Part shown: one piece after another, positions 55,510 to 64,000 of the stretch
Position numbering within the stretch: position 1 is the first letter of the stretch
How the letters are laid out: each line of letters starts with the position of its first letter
Assembly: GCF_022581195.2 (NCBI RefSeq)
Contig: NC_061473.1
Location: 2,170,001-2,234,000 of the forward strand
Direction: 5' to 3'
Length of the DNA stretch: 64,000 bases
Origin: Helicoverpa zea
Lineage: Eukaryota; Arthropoda; Insecta; Lepidoptera; Noctuidae
Notes under the pieces: generated by a model
The model's database searches: none
What the model was told of the DNA's origin: nothing
Seen by the model: the letters and a program-made list of their open reading frames with translations, nothing else
Translations under genes and position numbers: made by a program

Positions 55510-55702
55510 TAACAGCCAGTTTCTTCATCAAAAGTTAAAGCCAAAGTAAAAGTCAAAGTAATGTCTAAAGTAAAAGTAACGGTCAAATTCAATTTCTCTA
55601 TTAGTTTTGCTGTCACTTTAGCCTTGAAAAAACGAATTTGACCGTTACTTTTACTTTAGACATTACTTTAACTTTAACTTTTGATGAAGAAACTGGCCGT
55701 AA
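55510..55702 (-). mobile_element. 187-bp palindromic MITE (PIF/Harbinger-like), copy 2
   Basis: The element 55513-55699 has the same length and arms as 17620-17806 but with the central 35 bases in the other orientation. TAA occurs at 55510-55512 and 55700-55702. The arms begin CAGCCAGTTTCTTCATCAAA. It lies 60 bases from the right end of the 1.4-kb element. Confidence 0.8.
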
Positions 55703-56164
55703 ACATGAATTTGTTAAACAGTTGACCCAATTTGAACTCATACCAGTAACACCCGCTTTAGAATTTAAACCAGATTTCAAAGTTTCGAGATAATTTGCAT
55801 CACAAGCTGATTCGATAGGTTTAACAAGCTCTTCTGGCACAAAGGACTTTAGGTGTTTAGATTTGGTCACCCATCAAGTTCTGGGCTGGGGTAAGTGAAT
55901 AGTTGTTTTTTTGTTTCTTGGTGTTACATTGTATGGGTTTATTGTTATTATGGACTTCGTAATCTTATTTTTAAAATATTTTTTATGAATATTAACACTG
56001 TGGTCCCTCGGGTCGTGGGATCCGAATGTCCATGCTCCTTTTATGATGATGATGATGTTCTCCTAGCCCATATTTCGGCCACGGCGACTGTTCTCATATA
56101 AGGAAACTGCGCAGGACATATTATAGTACACAAGCATTTCTGCAGATTTATGTACTCCGGAAAT

Positions 56165-56366
56165 GTGCCCAGAAGGCTTTTTTTTTAACGACTTCAAAAA
56201 TCATCAAATGTCCCTCCCTCAAAACCCCTCCCGCTGTGGGTTAGCAGTGGTGAAGGAGTGTCAGACTCTTACCGACTAAAAACCGTCGTGTTCCGTCGTA
56301 GGCCGCGTATGTACCAGGGCCGCGGTAACTCTTTCGAACAATCCCGCAGCCCGTGCCCAGAAGGCT
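56165..56366 (-). mobile_element. R1-type LINE 3'-end copy with 14-bp TSD
   Basis: The insert 56179-56352 is flanked by GTGCCCAGAAGGCT at 56165-56178 and 56353-56366. On the minus strand it starts GGGCTGCGGGATTGTTCGAA, at the hairpin arm, and ends in eight A. A small insertion (GTCCCTCCCTCAAAA on the plus strand) lies near its 3' end. Confidence 0.9.
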
Positions 56367-57400
56367 GGCATTGTAAGTTGTAACGCGATGCTAATTCTCT
56401 GTCCGTTGAAGAAATTCATTGTACTTAAAACCTAAATGACCATTTCTCAAAAGACACAAAATGAAAGTATTTCCAAAAAAATCTCAGCAACAAAAACTCT
56501 TTGTTACATCAAAATACGAAACGGAACCTTACAAACGACATAATAAAATATCAATAACTAGTGATGTCCCTTCGCGTTACGTAAACGATTCGGCCATTAG
56601 GACGGAGACGATTTACAGTTGATGGTGTCAATTCCCCGCAGTAGATCAAGGATTTTCTTTTTTATATAATATTATTTTGCCATTTCTTATCATTTTGAGT
56701 TGAGGAACAAAGTATTTGATTGGTAATTTGGATAAAAATCTTTTTCTTGAGTTTAACATTGATATTTCTAGGGTAATGATAAAATCGTTTTAATAGAACA
56801 ATAATGAAAATAATGGTTTGATTTCTTTTGTAATTGATAAATGCAGCCGGCATTCTGAAGTAGTTGAATTATTGTCGATAGATTATTGAACGATAAGTAG
56901 GTACATTAAACTTTGATTGGCCCAAAGTCTCCATTATTACACTTACTTCATCACGGGCCTGAACTTACGTTCGCGGGGGTAAACATTTTCCCCAAATAAG
57001 AAATAAGATTTCTTTTATCAAAAATGTCATGAAACTAGTAAACAAGGCATTCTCCTAAGACCTAAATAAACTAATTCTTCAGACGTGACCTCAAACTAAG
57101 CGCAAGACAGTGAATTTCCCTCATATGTTCATTCCGAGGCAAAGCGTTTAATAATTTAGAGAAATTGCAGCGTAATTAAATAATAGAAGCGGCCAACGCA
57201 ATACCGCCGTCCATGTTTATGATGCCACACATACCTTTGAGCTACCGGTGCTGTAGAGTTATAAAAAAAGAGGAGGCTTTGGGTAAATTCTTAGAATTTA
57301 TTTTTATCACGGAGGTAGTCAAAATAATTAGAATCTGTCTACGCAATTATGTTTATGACTAGTATGAGTAACATTTAGTATATATTTATTCAATTAAAAA
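56367..57400. other. No gene seen
   Basis: AT-rich sequence ending in a (TAA)n microsatellite at about 57400-57417. Nothing recognisable is coded. Confidence 0.45.
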
Positions 57401-58024
57401 ATAATAATAATAATAAACTGCAAAGCCCCGCAGGGCATCTGAGGCGGATGACGGGGAGTAGCGACCCCGCGGGGCTATATATCCGAGTGCTCCAGGGAGA
57501 GTATACTGTCCCCCACCTCCGGCTTGCCGGAGTGAAGCATGACGGGGGATAGGTCTCCCGCCTCTTGGCTTGCCTTCATCGGCCGGTCAGAGTGGAGTCG
57601 CTAGAGCAAGGTTAGTCCTGCTCGGAGGGTAGGTGCCTCGTGGTAAGTGGCGAGTGGGCCGGTGATGCTGGACCCACAGGGAGCGCGTGATCTGCGTTTA
57701 AAGTCCGCCGAGGTATCCTCACCCTTCTCAGCCGCTCATGTCCCTGTTGCCCTCTTGTTGCTTTTCAGTGACTGATTCCCGGGGGCCCAGTAAGTGAGTT
57801 GGCGAGTCTCCACCTGCCATTTTAACATGTATTTAATACATTGTCATCGGCAGGTGCCATAGTTCCCGTAGTTTCCCCATTCCTAGTCCATTAGCATCCC
57901 ATCACAATAGCCTAAGTAGTTTTCATCCATAGTTAGCAATAGTTTAGCACAGAACCGGGGATTGTCCTTGGGTACATTTCTATAGTGTATACAGGGATAA
58001 TCGTCGGTTTTGTGTCACCATTTC

Positions 58025-58438
58025 TGTTCAGACTTCTTGGTCGTTTCCTCATTTCTTTATTTTTAATTTTTCCTGCCATGACGGGTTTCGCTTTTGTTTT
58101 AACTTCTCTTTGAGAAAGTCAAAAAATTGGTATCGCCCGCGGCTCGTCGCGCGATAAAAATAAGAAAAACCCATAAAAGCCTCGCTAGAAGTGCTGTCTG
58201 TTAGTGCCTCGATCACCCGGACTCGTGAAAAGACAATACGAAGCAAGTGCAGAGAAAGTGTCCCGCTGGCCGGCCGCCATCTCGAGTGTCCCGTCGTCGG
58301 CAGACTGCCTTCCTGTCCACTTCCCTGTTTCCCAGGTAAGTTTGCCTTTTTCACCTACATTGAGGGTCACGGGGTTTCAACGGGGACTTCAACGGAGTTT
58401 GCAGTAACGCCAGCAATTTCTCCAGCGAGGCCCATCCA
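58025..58438 (+). repeat. BEL/Pao 5' LTR
   Basis: 414 bp, TGTTCAGACTTCTTGG to CCCATCCA. It differs from the 3' LTR by A/G in the CTTTGAGAAAG block, C/T in GTTAGTGCCTCG and C/G in GGCCGCCATCTC. It should contain the promoter; CTCGTAAATACTAAT lies outside it. No TATA box was assigned with confidence. Confidence 0.9.
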
Positions 58439-58447
58439 TTCTTCTTT

Positions 58448-58465
58448 TGGTGCCTCCTGTGAGGA
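58448..58465 (+). promoter_or_regulatory. Candidate primer-binding site
   Basis: TGGTGCCTCCTGTGAGGA starts nine bases after the 5' LTR with the TGG expected to pair with a tRNA CCA end. The tRNA is not identified. Confidence 0.4.
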
Positions 58466-58714
58466 ACCTAATTTCCTCACAAAATCTCGTAAATACTAAT
58501 ATTTCTTAGTAATATTTTCTCAAAATAATATTTCCTATCGAGTTTTCGATCTGTTCCACTCGCAAAACTTCTTATACCTAAGAGTATTGTTGCTGCATTC
58601 GCCGTTGATCTCTTATAAGTAGTTCGTAGTGACAGTTGTGCTCGAAGGATTTTATTTTAACTATAAACCAATCAGTTAACTTTTTCTTTCTTCATTCAGT
58701 AGTCTCTGAGCAAG

Positions 58715-61700
58715 ATGGAAGTAGAATTGAAATCGTTGATTAAAGAACGCGAGTATGCGTTCAAAAACATGCAAATTATTTACGACTTAGTTAAAAGTTG
58801 CCAAGAAAGTAAAGCAAAATTATCTACCTTCAAGGCCAGATATAAGTCAATAGAAAAAATTCGCGATACTTATGTTGAAGTCTGTAAACAAATTAATAAA
58901 ATACAATTAAAAATTAATCCGAAGTTCGTAATTGAGGATCTCGTTTTGTTGTCGTTTGACGAGTTATATTACGCGGCCGTTGAGTTTGCCGATTCGCTTG
59001 ACTCTAGTTCGTGTGCGCCACTGGCAGCGGGATCTGGTACACAATCATCGATTGCCGCTGTAAAGCTACCTAAGTTGAAAATTCCAAAATTCGATGGCCA
59101 GATTGAAAACTGGCAGACGTTTAAAGATAGTTACGAGCCATTAGTGCATAATAACGCCTCGTTATCCGATATAGAAAAATTTCATTATCTAATTCCATGC
59201 TTGTCCGGCAGTGCGTTGTCGCTCACGAAAGGCGTTCCGATTACATCAGCGAATTACGCTGTCGTATATAACGCGCTAATCGATAGGTTCGACAGCAAGC
59301 GCATTCTCGCGACAACTTATTTAGAGAAATTATTTAAATTATCCCCAATTCAAAAACCATCGTTATCGAATCTATCCGAGTTAACCAATACACTGTATGA
59401 AAGTGTCAATGCACTTCGTGCTCTAAATATTAATGATTTAAGTGAATTTATTTTATTTTACATTGCGTCTCGACCTCTTGACTTTGACACTAGGCGAAGG
59501 TTTGAGTTAGAGAATAAAGACGAAATTCCCACGTTCAACAGCTTTCTGGCTTATTTACAGAATTATATAAAAGTTCTGGAAGTAAGTCAGCCACCCGCGT
59601 TAGCTTGCTCTTCTAATTTTAATAAATCTAACGTTCGGATTAATAAGGTCGAAAATCATGATCGTCCGAATCGAACGTCATTAATTTCCTTAAATATTAA
59701 GCAACCTACCTCAAATAATACCAAGTCAGACCAGATAATATGCGTTTGTTGCAATGAAAGTCATTCTGTGTACCGTTGCGGAATGATGCATTCAATGTCG
59801 GTTGATCAACGCAGAACCTTAGTTAAAGATTTGCGTCTGTGTACTAACTGTTTGCGTCCTGGTCACGATAATGTTAACTGCAAATCAAAGTTGTCTTGCT
59901 ACATTTGTAACGAGAGACATAATACACTGCTGCATATCGAACGTCAAAGTAAAGAAACACAGGCGGGTGATTCAAAGGTGACTGTGAGAGCGGGTTCAAG
60001 CACCACGCTTACCTGCTCATCTACGACAGCTGAACCGTTCAAGAGTACAAAGATCTTAGGTACTGCTGTAGTGCGCTTGCTTCACTCCGATGGTTCTATG
60101 CAGTATGCTCGTGCGCTCATCGACAGCGGGTCGATGGATTCGTTGATCACAAATGAGTGCGCACGCAGATTAGGCTTGCGGATTAGAAAATGCAACTTAA
60201 TCGTGTCTGGGCTTGGTCAAAATTTTGTTAATATCAAGGGTCACACTGTTGGTTCGATAATACCTCGGTTGAGTGAGTCACCACAGTTTGACATCTCTTT
60301 GGTAGTTTTACCAAAGATTGCGGGAATGATGCCTTCGTCATCGCTGCCGATGTACGTCAAGGATCATTTCGCACACTTAGATCTCGCCGACTGCGATTTC
60401 TATAAATCGGGTCCGATCGATCTTTTATTAGGAGTTGAGTGTTTTGACCAGATATATACTGGCTCTCGTTACACTCCCGGTCCCGGGTTACCTTGTGCGT
60501 TATCGAGTGTATTCGGCTGGGTGATAACAGGTCAGTTTCTTCATGACACGTCAACTCGTACACCAGATCAATCCGTTACGTCACTCGTCGCGTCATCCAG
60601 TGCGCTCGACGATACCGTTCAACGGTTCTGGGAGTCTGAGGAGCCGTCGAAATGTAAAATTTCCGGCCCTAAAAACGAAGTTCACGAAGTTTGTGAACAG
60701 AAATCCGGTACATATCGTACTCCGGAGGATAGGTATTTAGTTCCTTTGATGTTAAAGGATAATGCCCCTTCCCTTGGCGATTCTTCTCGCCACGCTTTAA
60801 AGCGATTTCTTAACCTAGAGAAACGTTTATGTACTCGAACTGAGTTTAAAACGGAATATCAGGATTCCATGGAGCAGTACAAAGACTTGGGACATATGCA
60901 GCCTATTGATTCTTTGTCTACTGCTCAGTATCTTATTCCGCATCACTGCGTCGTGCGTCCAGAAAGTACTACGACACGACTGCGTGTAGTCTTCGACGTC
61001 AGTAGTCGGACTACGAATAATTACACGTTGAACAATATTGTTCATACAGGACCTAAACTTGAAATCGATATAGTCGATTTAGTTACAAAGTTTGGCTTTT
61101 ATAAAATTGGTCTTACTGCTGAAGTTTCTCCTGTTTGTAACATTTACAGACAGATTCTGTTCAGGCCTCAAGAGAGGTGCTGTCAACATATTCTATGGCG
61201 AGACAATCTTACCGACGCTCTCGTAGAATATGAGTGCAACACAGCAGTTGCATATGAAGTAACTAGTTCGCTTTATTTAGCAATTTGTATTCCTGAACAT
61301 TTAGTCAAACAATGGCATTTGCCTGCCGCGAATTTATTTAGTTTGAAAATTATTATCTTACCGCGGCTAGTGATACCTCCAGATCTTATCGATATCTATT
61401 TAGTAGGATTTTGCGACGGTTCATTAAAAGGATATAGATGCTGCGGGTATTTATGCGCTGTTACATGTACAAATTCTACTGTAACGCATCTATTGATAGG
61501 AAAGTCTAGAGTGGCTCCTTTAAAGCCGTCAACAGTGAATAGGCTCGAGCTAAGCGCTTTTTTGCTTCTAGCGCGTGTGCTATCTCACATGTACAATCTG
61601 GTAAAGGATAAAATTCCTAATCTTTCTATTCGTGCTTATTCCGATAGCAGTACTATGCTCTGTTGGATTGGTACTGCTCTTCATTTACTAAAAATGTATG

Positions 61701-62608
61701 CAGCTAATCGTGAACTTGTTATCATAGAAAATTTACATTCTCGTCAAGTTCAAGATGTAAATACAACTTTAATTTCTAGACATTTCAATTTTATGAAACA
61801 TCAAGGAACTTTAGCCTGGTGGTTTCGTATTATATCGAATTTTAAACGTCCCAAACAACATTGGGACACTTTTCCTCTTACTTGCACTGAATATAATAAG
61901 TCATGGAGAACTTTGGACACTCAAAGTCAATATATGACAACAAAATGTAATCCAGTACGTGATAAGCAACAAGATTACAAATCTTTTCAAAGCGTTTCAC
62001 CGTTCATAGATGAGGAAGATTTGTTGCGAGTGGGGGGACGCATTGATAAGGCTAACTTACTCACATCTAAGTTACACCCTCTTCTTTTATCTAAACTAAG
62101 TCCACTATCGCGTATGATAGTTGAACATTTTCGTTTAACATATTTTCACTGCGGTCCTAAAACATTGCGATCGTTGATTCAACATAACTTCTGGATAATC
62201 GGATTTGTTTCTCGTCGCGATACGTGTTATTCTATTCTAACCGATTGTCATACGAATTTCGTAGGCGCGAATAAATGTCTCAAAACGATCGTAAATGCAC
62301 TTGGCAAAAATAAATCTGCTATATACGATGGCTTAGCCTGTCATAAAATCGTCTTTTGGCGAGCTTGGCAACGTGATTATCTTCACACACTTCAACAAAA
62401 GAACAAATGGTTTCAAACCGCGCCTAATTTAAGAGTTAACGATTTCGTTAACGAACTCAATCTTCCGCCTTTGCTCTGGAGATTGGCTCATATAGAACAA
62501 GTGCACTCAGGTGCCGATAATATTGTTGGAGTTGTTACTCTCCGAGCTGCAAACGGCAAGACGCTTCGACGACCTATCGTCAAGCTCTGCCTTTTACCAA
62601 TTAATTAA
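58715..62608 (+). CDS. BEL/Pao gag-pol polyprotein with lost catalytic segments
   Basis: 1297 codons without a stop. The N-terminal Gag part is followed by a DUF1759-type capsid region (from about 117, KLPKLKIPKFDGQIENW). Cysteine/histidine motifs occupy about 342-408 (CVCCNESH, CTNCLRPGHDNVNC, CYICNERH). A DUF1758 aspartic protease carries DSGS near 470. The reverse transcriptase keeps TRLRVVFDVSS (about 755), has TAEVSPVCNIYRQI where TADI..MYRQI is usual, and then jumps from SSLYLAI to a linker. The YVDD motif and thumb are absent. RNase H is present (VGFCDGS near 900, NRLELSAF, AYSDSS). The integrase keeps part of the zinc-binding region and SILTDCHTNFVGA, but the first catalytic aspartate region is gone. 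Family members are usually about 1700 residues or longer. Confidence 0.9.
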   Translation: MEVELKSLIKEREYAFKNMQIIYDLVKSCQESKAKLSTFKARYKSIEKIRDTYVEVCKQINKIQLKINPKFVIEDLVLLSFDELYYAAVEFADSLDSSSCAPLAAGSGTQSSIAAVKLPKLKIPKFDGQIENWQTFKDSYEPLVHNNASLSDIEKFHYLIPCLSGSALSLTKGVPITSANYAVVYNALIDRFDSKRILATTYLEKLFKLSPIQKPSLSNLSELTNTLYESVNALRALNINDLSEFILFYIASRPLDFDTRRRFELENKDEIPTFNSFLAYLQNYIKVLEVSQPPALACSSNFNKSNVRINKVENHDRPNRTSLISLNIKQPTSNNTKSDQIICVCCNESHSVYRCGMMHSMSVDQRRTLVKDLRLCTNCLRPGHDNVNCKSKLSCYICNERHNTLLHIERQSKETQAGDSKVTVRAGSSTTLTCSSTTAEPFKSTKILGTAVVRLLHSDGSMQYARALIDSGSMDSLITNECARRLGLRIRKCNLIVSGLGQNFVNIKGHTVGSIIPRLSESPQFDISLVVLPKIAGMMPSSSLPMYVKDHFAHLDLADCDFYKSGPIDLLLGVECFDQIYTGSRYTPGPGLPCALSSVFGWVITGQFLHDTSTRTPDQSVTSLVASSSALDDTVQRFWESEEPSKCKISGPKNEVHEVCEQKSGTYRTPEDRYLVPLMLKDNAPSLGDSSRHALKRFLNLEKRLCTRTEFKTEYQDSMEQYKDLGHMQPIDSLSTAQYLIPHHCVVRPESTTTRLRVVFDVSSRTTNNYTLNNIVHTGPKLEIDIVDLVTKFGFYKIGLTAEVSPVCNIYRQILFRPQERCCQHILWRDNLTDALVEYECNTAVAYEVTSSLYLAICIPEHLVKQWHLPAANLFSLKIIILPRLVIPPDLIDIYLVGFCDGSLKGYRCCGYLCAVTCTNSTVTHLLIGKSRVAPLKPSTVNRLELSAFLLLARVLSHMYNLVKDKIPNLSIRAYSDSSTMLCWIGTALHLLKMYAANRELVIIENLHSRQVQDVNTTLISRHFNFMKHQGTLAWWFRIISNFKRPKQHWDTFPLTCTEYNKSWRTLDTQSQYMTTKCNPVRDKQQDYKSFQSVSPFIDEEDLLRVGGRIDKANLLTSKLHPLLLSKLSPLSRMIVEHFRLTYFHCGPKTLRSLIQHNFWIIGFVSRRDTCYSILTDCHTNFVGANKCLKTIVNALGKNKSAIYDGLACHKIVFWRAWQRDYLHTLQQKNKWFQTAPNLRVNDFVNELNLPPLLWRLAHIEQVHSGADNIVGVVTLRAANGKTLRRPIVKLCLLPIN

Positions 62609-62756
62609 TCATTACTAGATAGAACTTGAGCAATATTGATTTCAGTACTTTATATCGTATTGCTCATACTTAGAAGTTAAGTTTTAGTTTAACCTATATT
62701 TTTCGAGCATAGCTTTCGTTGCGTTCGGCTTATCCGTGAAACCCATGTGGCTTTCA

Positions 62757-62768
62757 AGTGGGGGGAAA
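62757..62768 (+). promoter_or_regulatory. Polypurine tract
   Basis: AGTGGGGGGAAA lies immediately before the 3' LTR and is the expected primer for plus-strand synthesis. Confidence 0.75.
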
Positions 62769-63182
62769 TGTTCAGACTTCTTGGTCGTTTCCTCATTTCT
62801 TTATTTTTAATTTTTCCTGCCATGACGGGTTTCGCTTTTGTTTTAACTTCTCTTTGGGAAAGTCAAAAAATTGGTATCGCCCGCGGCTCGTCGCGCGATA
62901 AAAATAAGAAAAACCCATAAAAGCCTCGCTAGAAGTGCTGTCTGTTAGTGTCTCGATCACCCGGACTCGTGAAAAGACAATACGAAGCAAGTGCAGAGAA
63001 AGTGTCCCGCTGGCCGGCCGGCATCTCGAGTGTCCCGTCGTCGGCAGACTGCCTTCCTGTCCACTTCCCTGTTTCCCAGGTAAGTTTGCCTTTTTCACCT
63101 ACATTGAGGGTCACGGGGTTTCAACGGGGACTTCAACGGAGTTTGCAGTAACGCCAGCAATTTCTCCAGCGAGGCCCATCCA
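62769..63182 (+). repeat. BEL/Pao 3' LTR
   Basis: 414 bp copy of the 5' LTR with three substitutions. It is followed directly by the ATTTC target duplication and the right remnant of the host element. Confidence 0.9.
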
Positions 63183-63302
63183 ATTTCATTAAAGTTGTCT
63201 CAAAAGGGCTTCAGCGTGTTGGCTTCGGCCCCACGTTCGCCTCCCAAAAATCCGGGACTCTATAGTCCCGAGGTCTGGAAGAGACATACAAAATAATAAA
63301 CT

Positions 63303-64000
63303 AACAGATTGTCAGGAAATAATAAAATTTCGGGACACATTTTTTCAGTGACAAAATATTCTACTTTCTGTAGGTATGCGAGGAAGAGCTAGTCGGTGGA
63401 TGGGGAACCATCTTTTTTACAGTAATATAAAAGGGTATCGGTTTGCCTGGGTAACTGGGTTGATGAGGTTTTAAGGCAGTTTCTAATATGATAACATTCC
63501 TTGAATTTGCTTTTCCTGATAACTTCGAGTGAAAAAGTAATAACTTTGTGTATTTGATTTGAGTAAAACTAAACATACACATAGACGCATACCACCTCTA
63601 AAGTTTCGTGCTCACGGATTCATATCTCTTGTCCGTTTACAAGGATCTACCGGTGGGACGGAGGCGCGCGTATATCTTGTACCTGCACAGCTGCAGGATC
63701 TACTGGTATCCTCAGGATCTAGGAGATATGTATTGCCGGAAAATAACCTTTATGTACGTTTAAATATTGTTTTTTGTCATTTTTCTATTTGTTAATATTA
63801 TTTAACTAATGACTTGCGCAGTCTAATATTATTGTAATAAAAATCTGAAAAACCTGGACCTCCTTCGATCTATTTCGATGTTTCTCTTTGTTTTAGTAAG
63901 CTAATTTACATTACATTACATACATTTTTTGTGACACTATGTGGTGTAAATTATTATTTTGATAGAATCAAAAAAGATTCCTAGACCAGACAAAAATGTA
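63303..64000. other. No gene seen
   Basis: AT-rich sequence. A diverged SINE piece (TTTGCCTGGGTAACTGGGTT) lies near 63440. An open frame at 63559-63795 (start codon ATG not in a clear context) has RLQGSTGGTEARVYLVPAQL but no recognised domain. Confidence 0.4.

Larger units (their letters stand above)
58020..63187 (+). mobile_element. BEL/Pao LTR retrotransposon, internally deleted
   Basis: LTRs at 58025-58438 and 62769-63182 (414 bp each) begin TGTTCAG and end CATCCA. They differ at three positions that I can see. ATTTC is duplicated at 58020-58024 and 63183-63187. A primer-binding candidate follows LTR1 and a purine tract precedes LTR2. One long gag-pol frame lies between; there is no env-like frame. 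The coding region lacks the reverse transcriptase and integrase catalytic centres (see the CDS entry), so the copy is non-autonomous. The near-identical LTRs and intact TSD show recent insertion. Confidence 0.9.
57409..63302 (+). mobile_element. ORF-less (TAA)n-flanked element, split by the BEL/Pao insertion
   Basis: Without the BEL/Pao insert, 57420-58024 plus 63188-63291 make a unit of about 710 bp. It begins CTGCAAAGCCCCGCAGGGCA and ends AAATCCGGGACTCTATAGTC followed by CCGAGGTCTGGAAGAGACAT. AATAATAAACT occurs at both edges. The GC-rich 5' part and the terminal hairpin (GGGACT/AGTCCC) resemble the joined 5' and 3' ends of a non-LTR element that lost its ORFs. The family is not identified; a (TAA)n target recalls R4/Dong-type LINEs, but the link is weak. 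Confidence 0.45.

Noticed and set aside
58715..62608. Domesticated gag gene
   Set aside because: It is bounded by near-identical LTRs, a PPT and a TSD, so it is a recent retrotransposon copy and not a captured host gene.
58025..63182. Errantivirus or retrovirus-like element
   Set aside because: No env-like frame is present, and the domain order and motifs are those of BEL/Pao, not Gypsy.

Overview
This is an AT-rich animal genomic window, almost certainly from a moth or butterfly. It contains many interspersed repeats that look lepidopteran: a tRNA-derived SINE, PIF/Harbinger-like MITEs, repeats framed by GGGTTCCGTA and CTTGGCCGG, R1-clade and RTE-type LINEs, and a BEL/Pao LTR element. There are no rRNA or tRNA genes, no CRISPR array and no bacterial operons. 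The species and clade assignment is inference; no search was run.

Host gene (about 1-16.3 kb, minus strand). I could assemble one cellular gene: the first half of a 12-helix MFS sugar transporter of the insect Tret1-like type. Four coding exons (13021-12922, 6899-6694, 4489-4178, 649-517) have matching splice phases and encode about 250 residues, through helix 6 and into the central cytoplasmic loop. The rest of the gene lies beyond base 1. A CpG-rich patch near 16.34 kb, with an Inr-like TCAGTG and a GTGAGT donor at 16146, is a weak candidate for the promoter and 5' UTR exon. The introns are full of mobile elements. One is an RTE-type LINE whose 3' end sits about 15-25 bases inside intron 1.

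13-24 kb is non-coding: introns or intergenic DNA holding MITEs, SINEs and pieces of the R1-like element. 24110-30201 is a full-length R1-clade non-LTR retrotransposon with two open ORFs, a 22-base poly(A) tail and target-site duplications (TSDs). About a dozen short 3'-end copies are scattered over the window, seven of them with TSDs. Many of the shortest start at the same place, the 5' arm of a conserved 3'-UTR hairpin.

30-57 kb has no recognisable host gene. It holds a 94-bp perfect fold-back, degenerate 120-bp tandem repeats, MITEs with 3-bp TTA/TAA duplications (one nested in another), a pair of inverted TA-flanked elements (14.5 and 38.7 kb), a 5'-truncated Jockey/CR1-like LINE, an exact 95-bp tandem duplication, and a 1.4-kb element with AT duplications and remnants of two proteins.

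57.4-63.3 kb is a nested structure. A BEL/Pao LTR retrotransposon (58025-63182, 414-bp LTRs differing at 3 positions, 5-bp TSD) has inserted into an ORF-less (TAA)n-flanked element. Its 1297-codon gag-pol frame is open, but the catalytic centres of reverse transcriptase and integrase are missing. It therefore looks like a recently moved copy that depended on enzymes supplied in trans.
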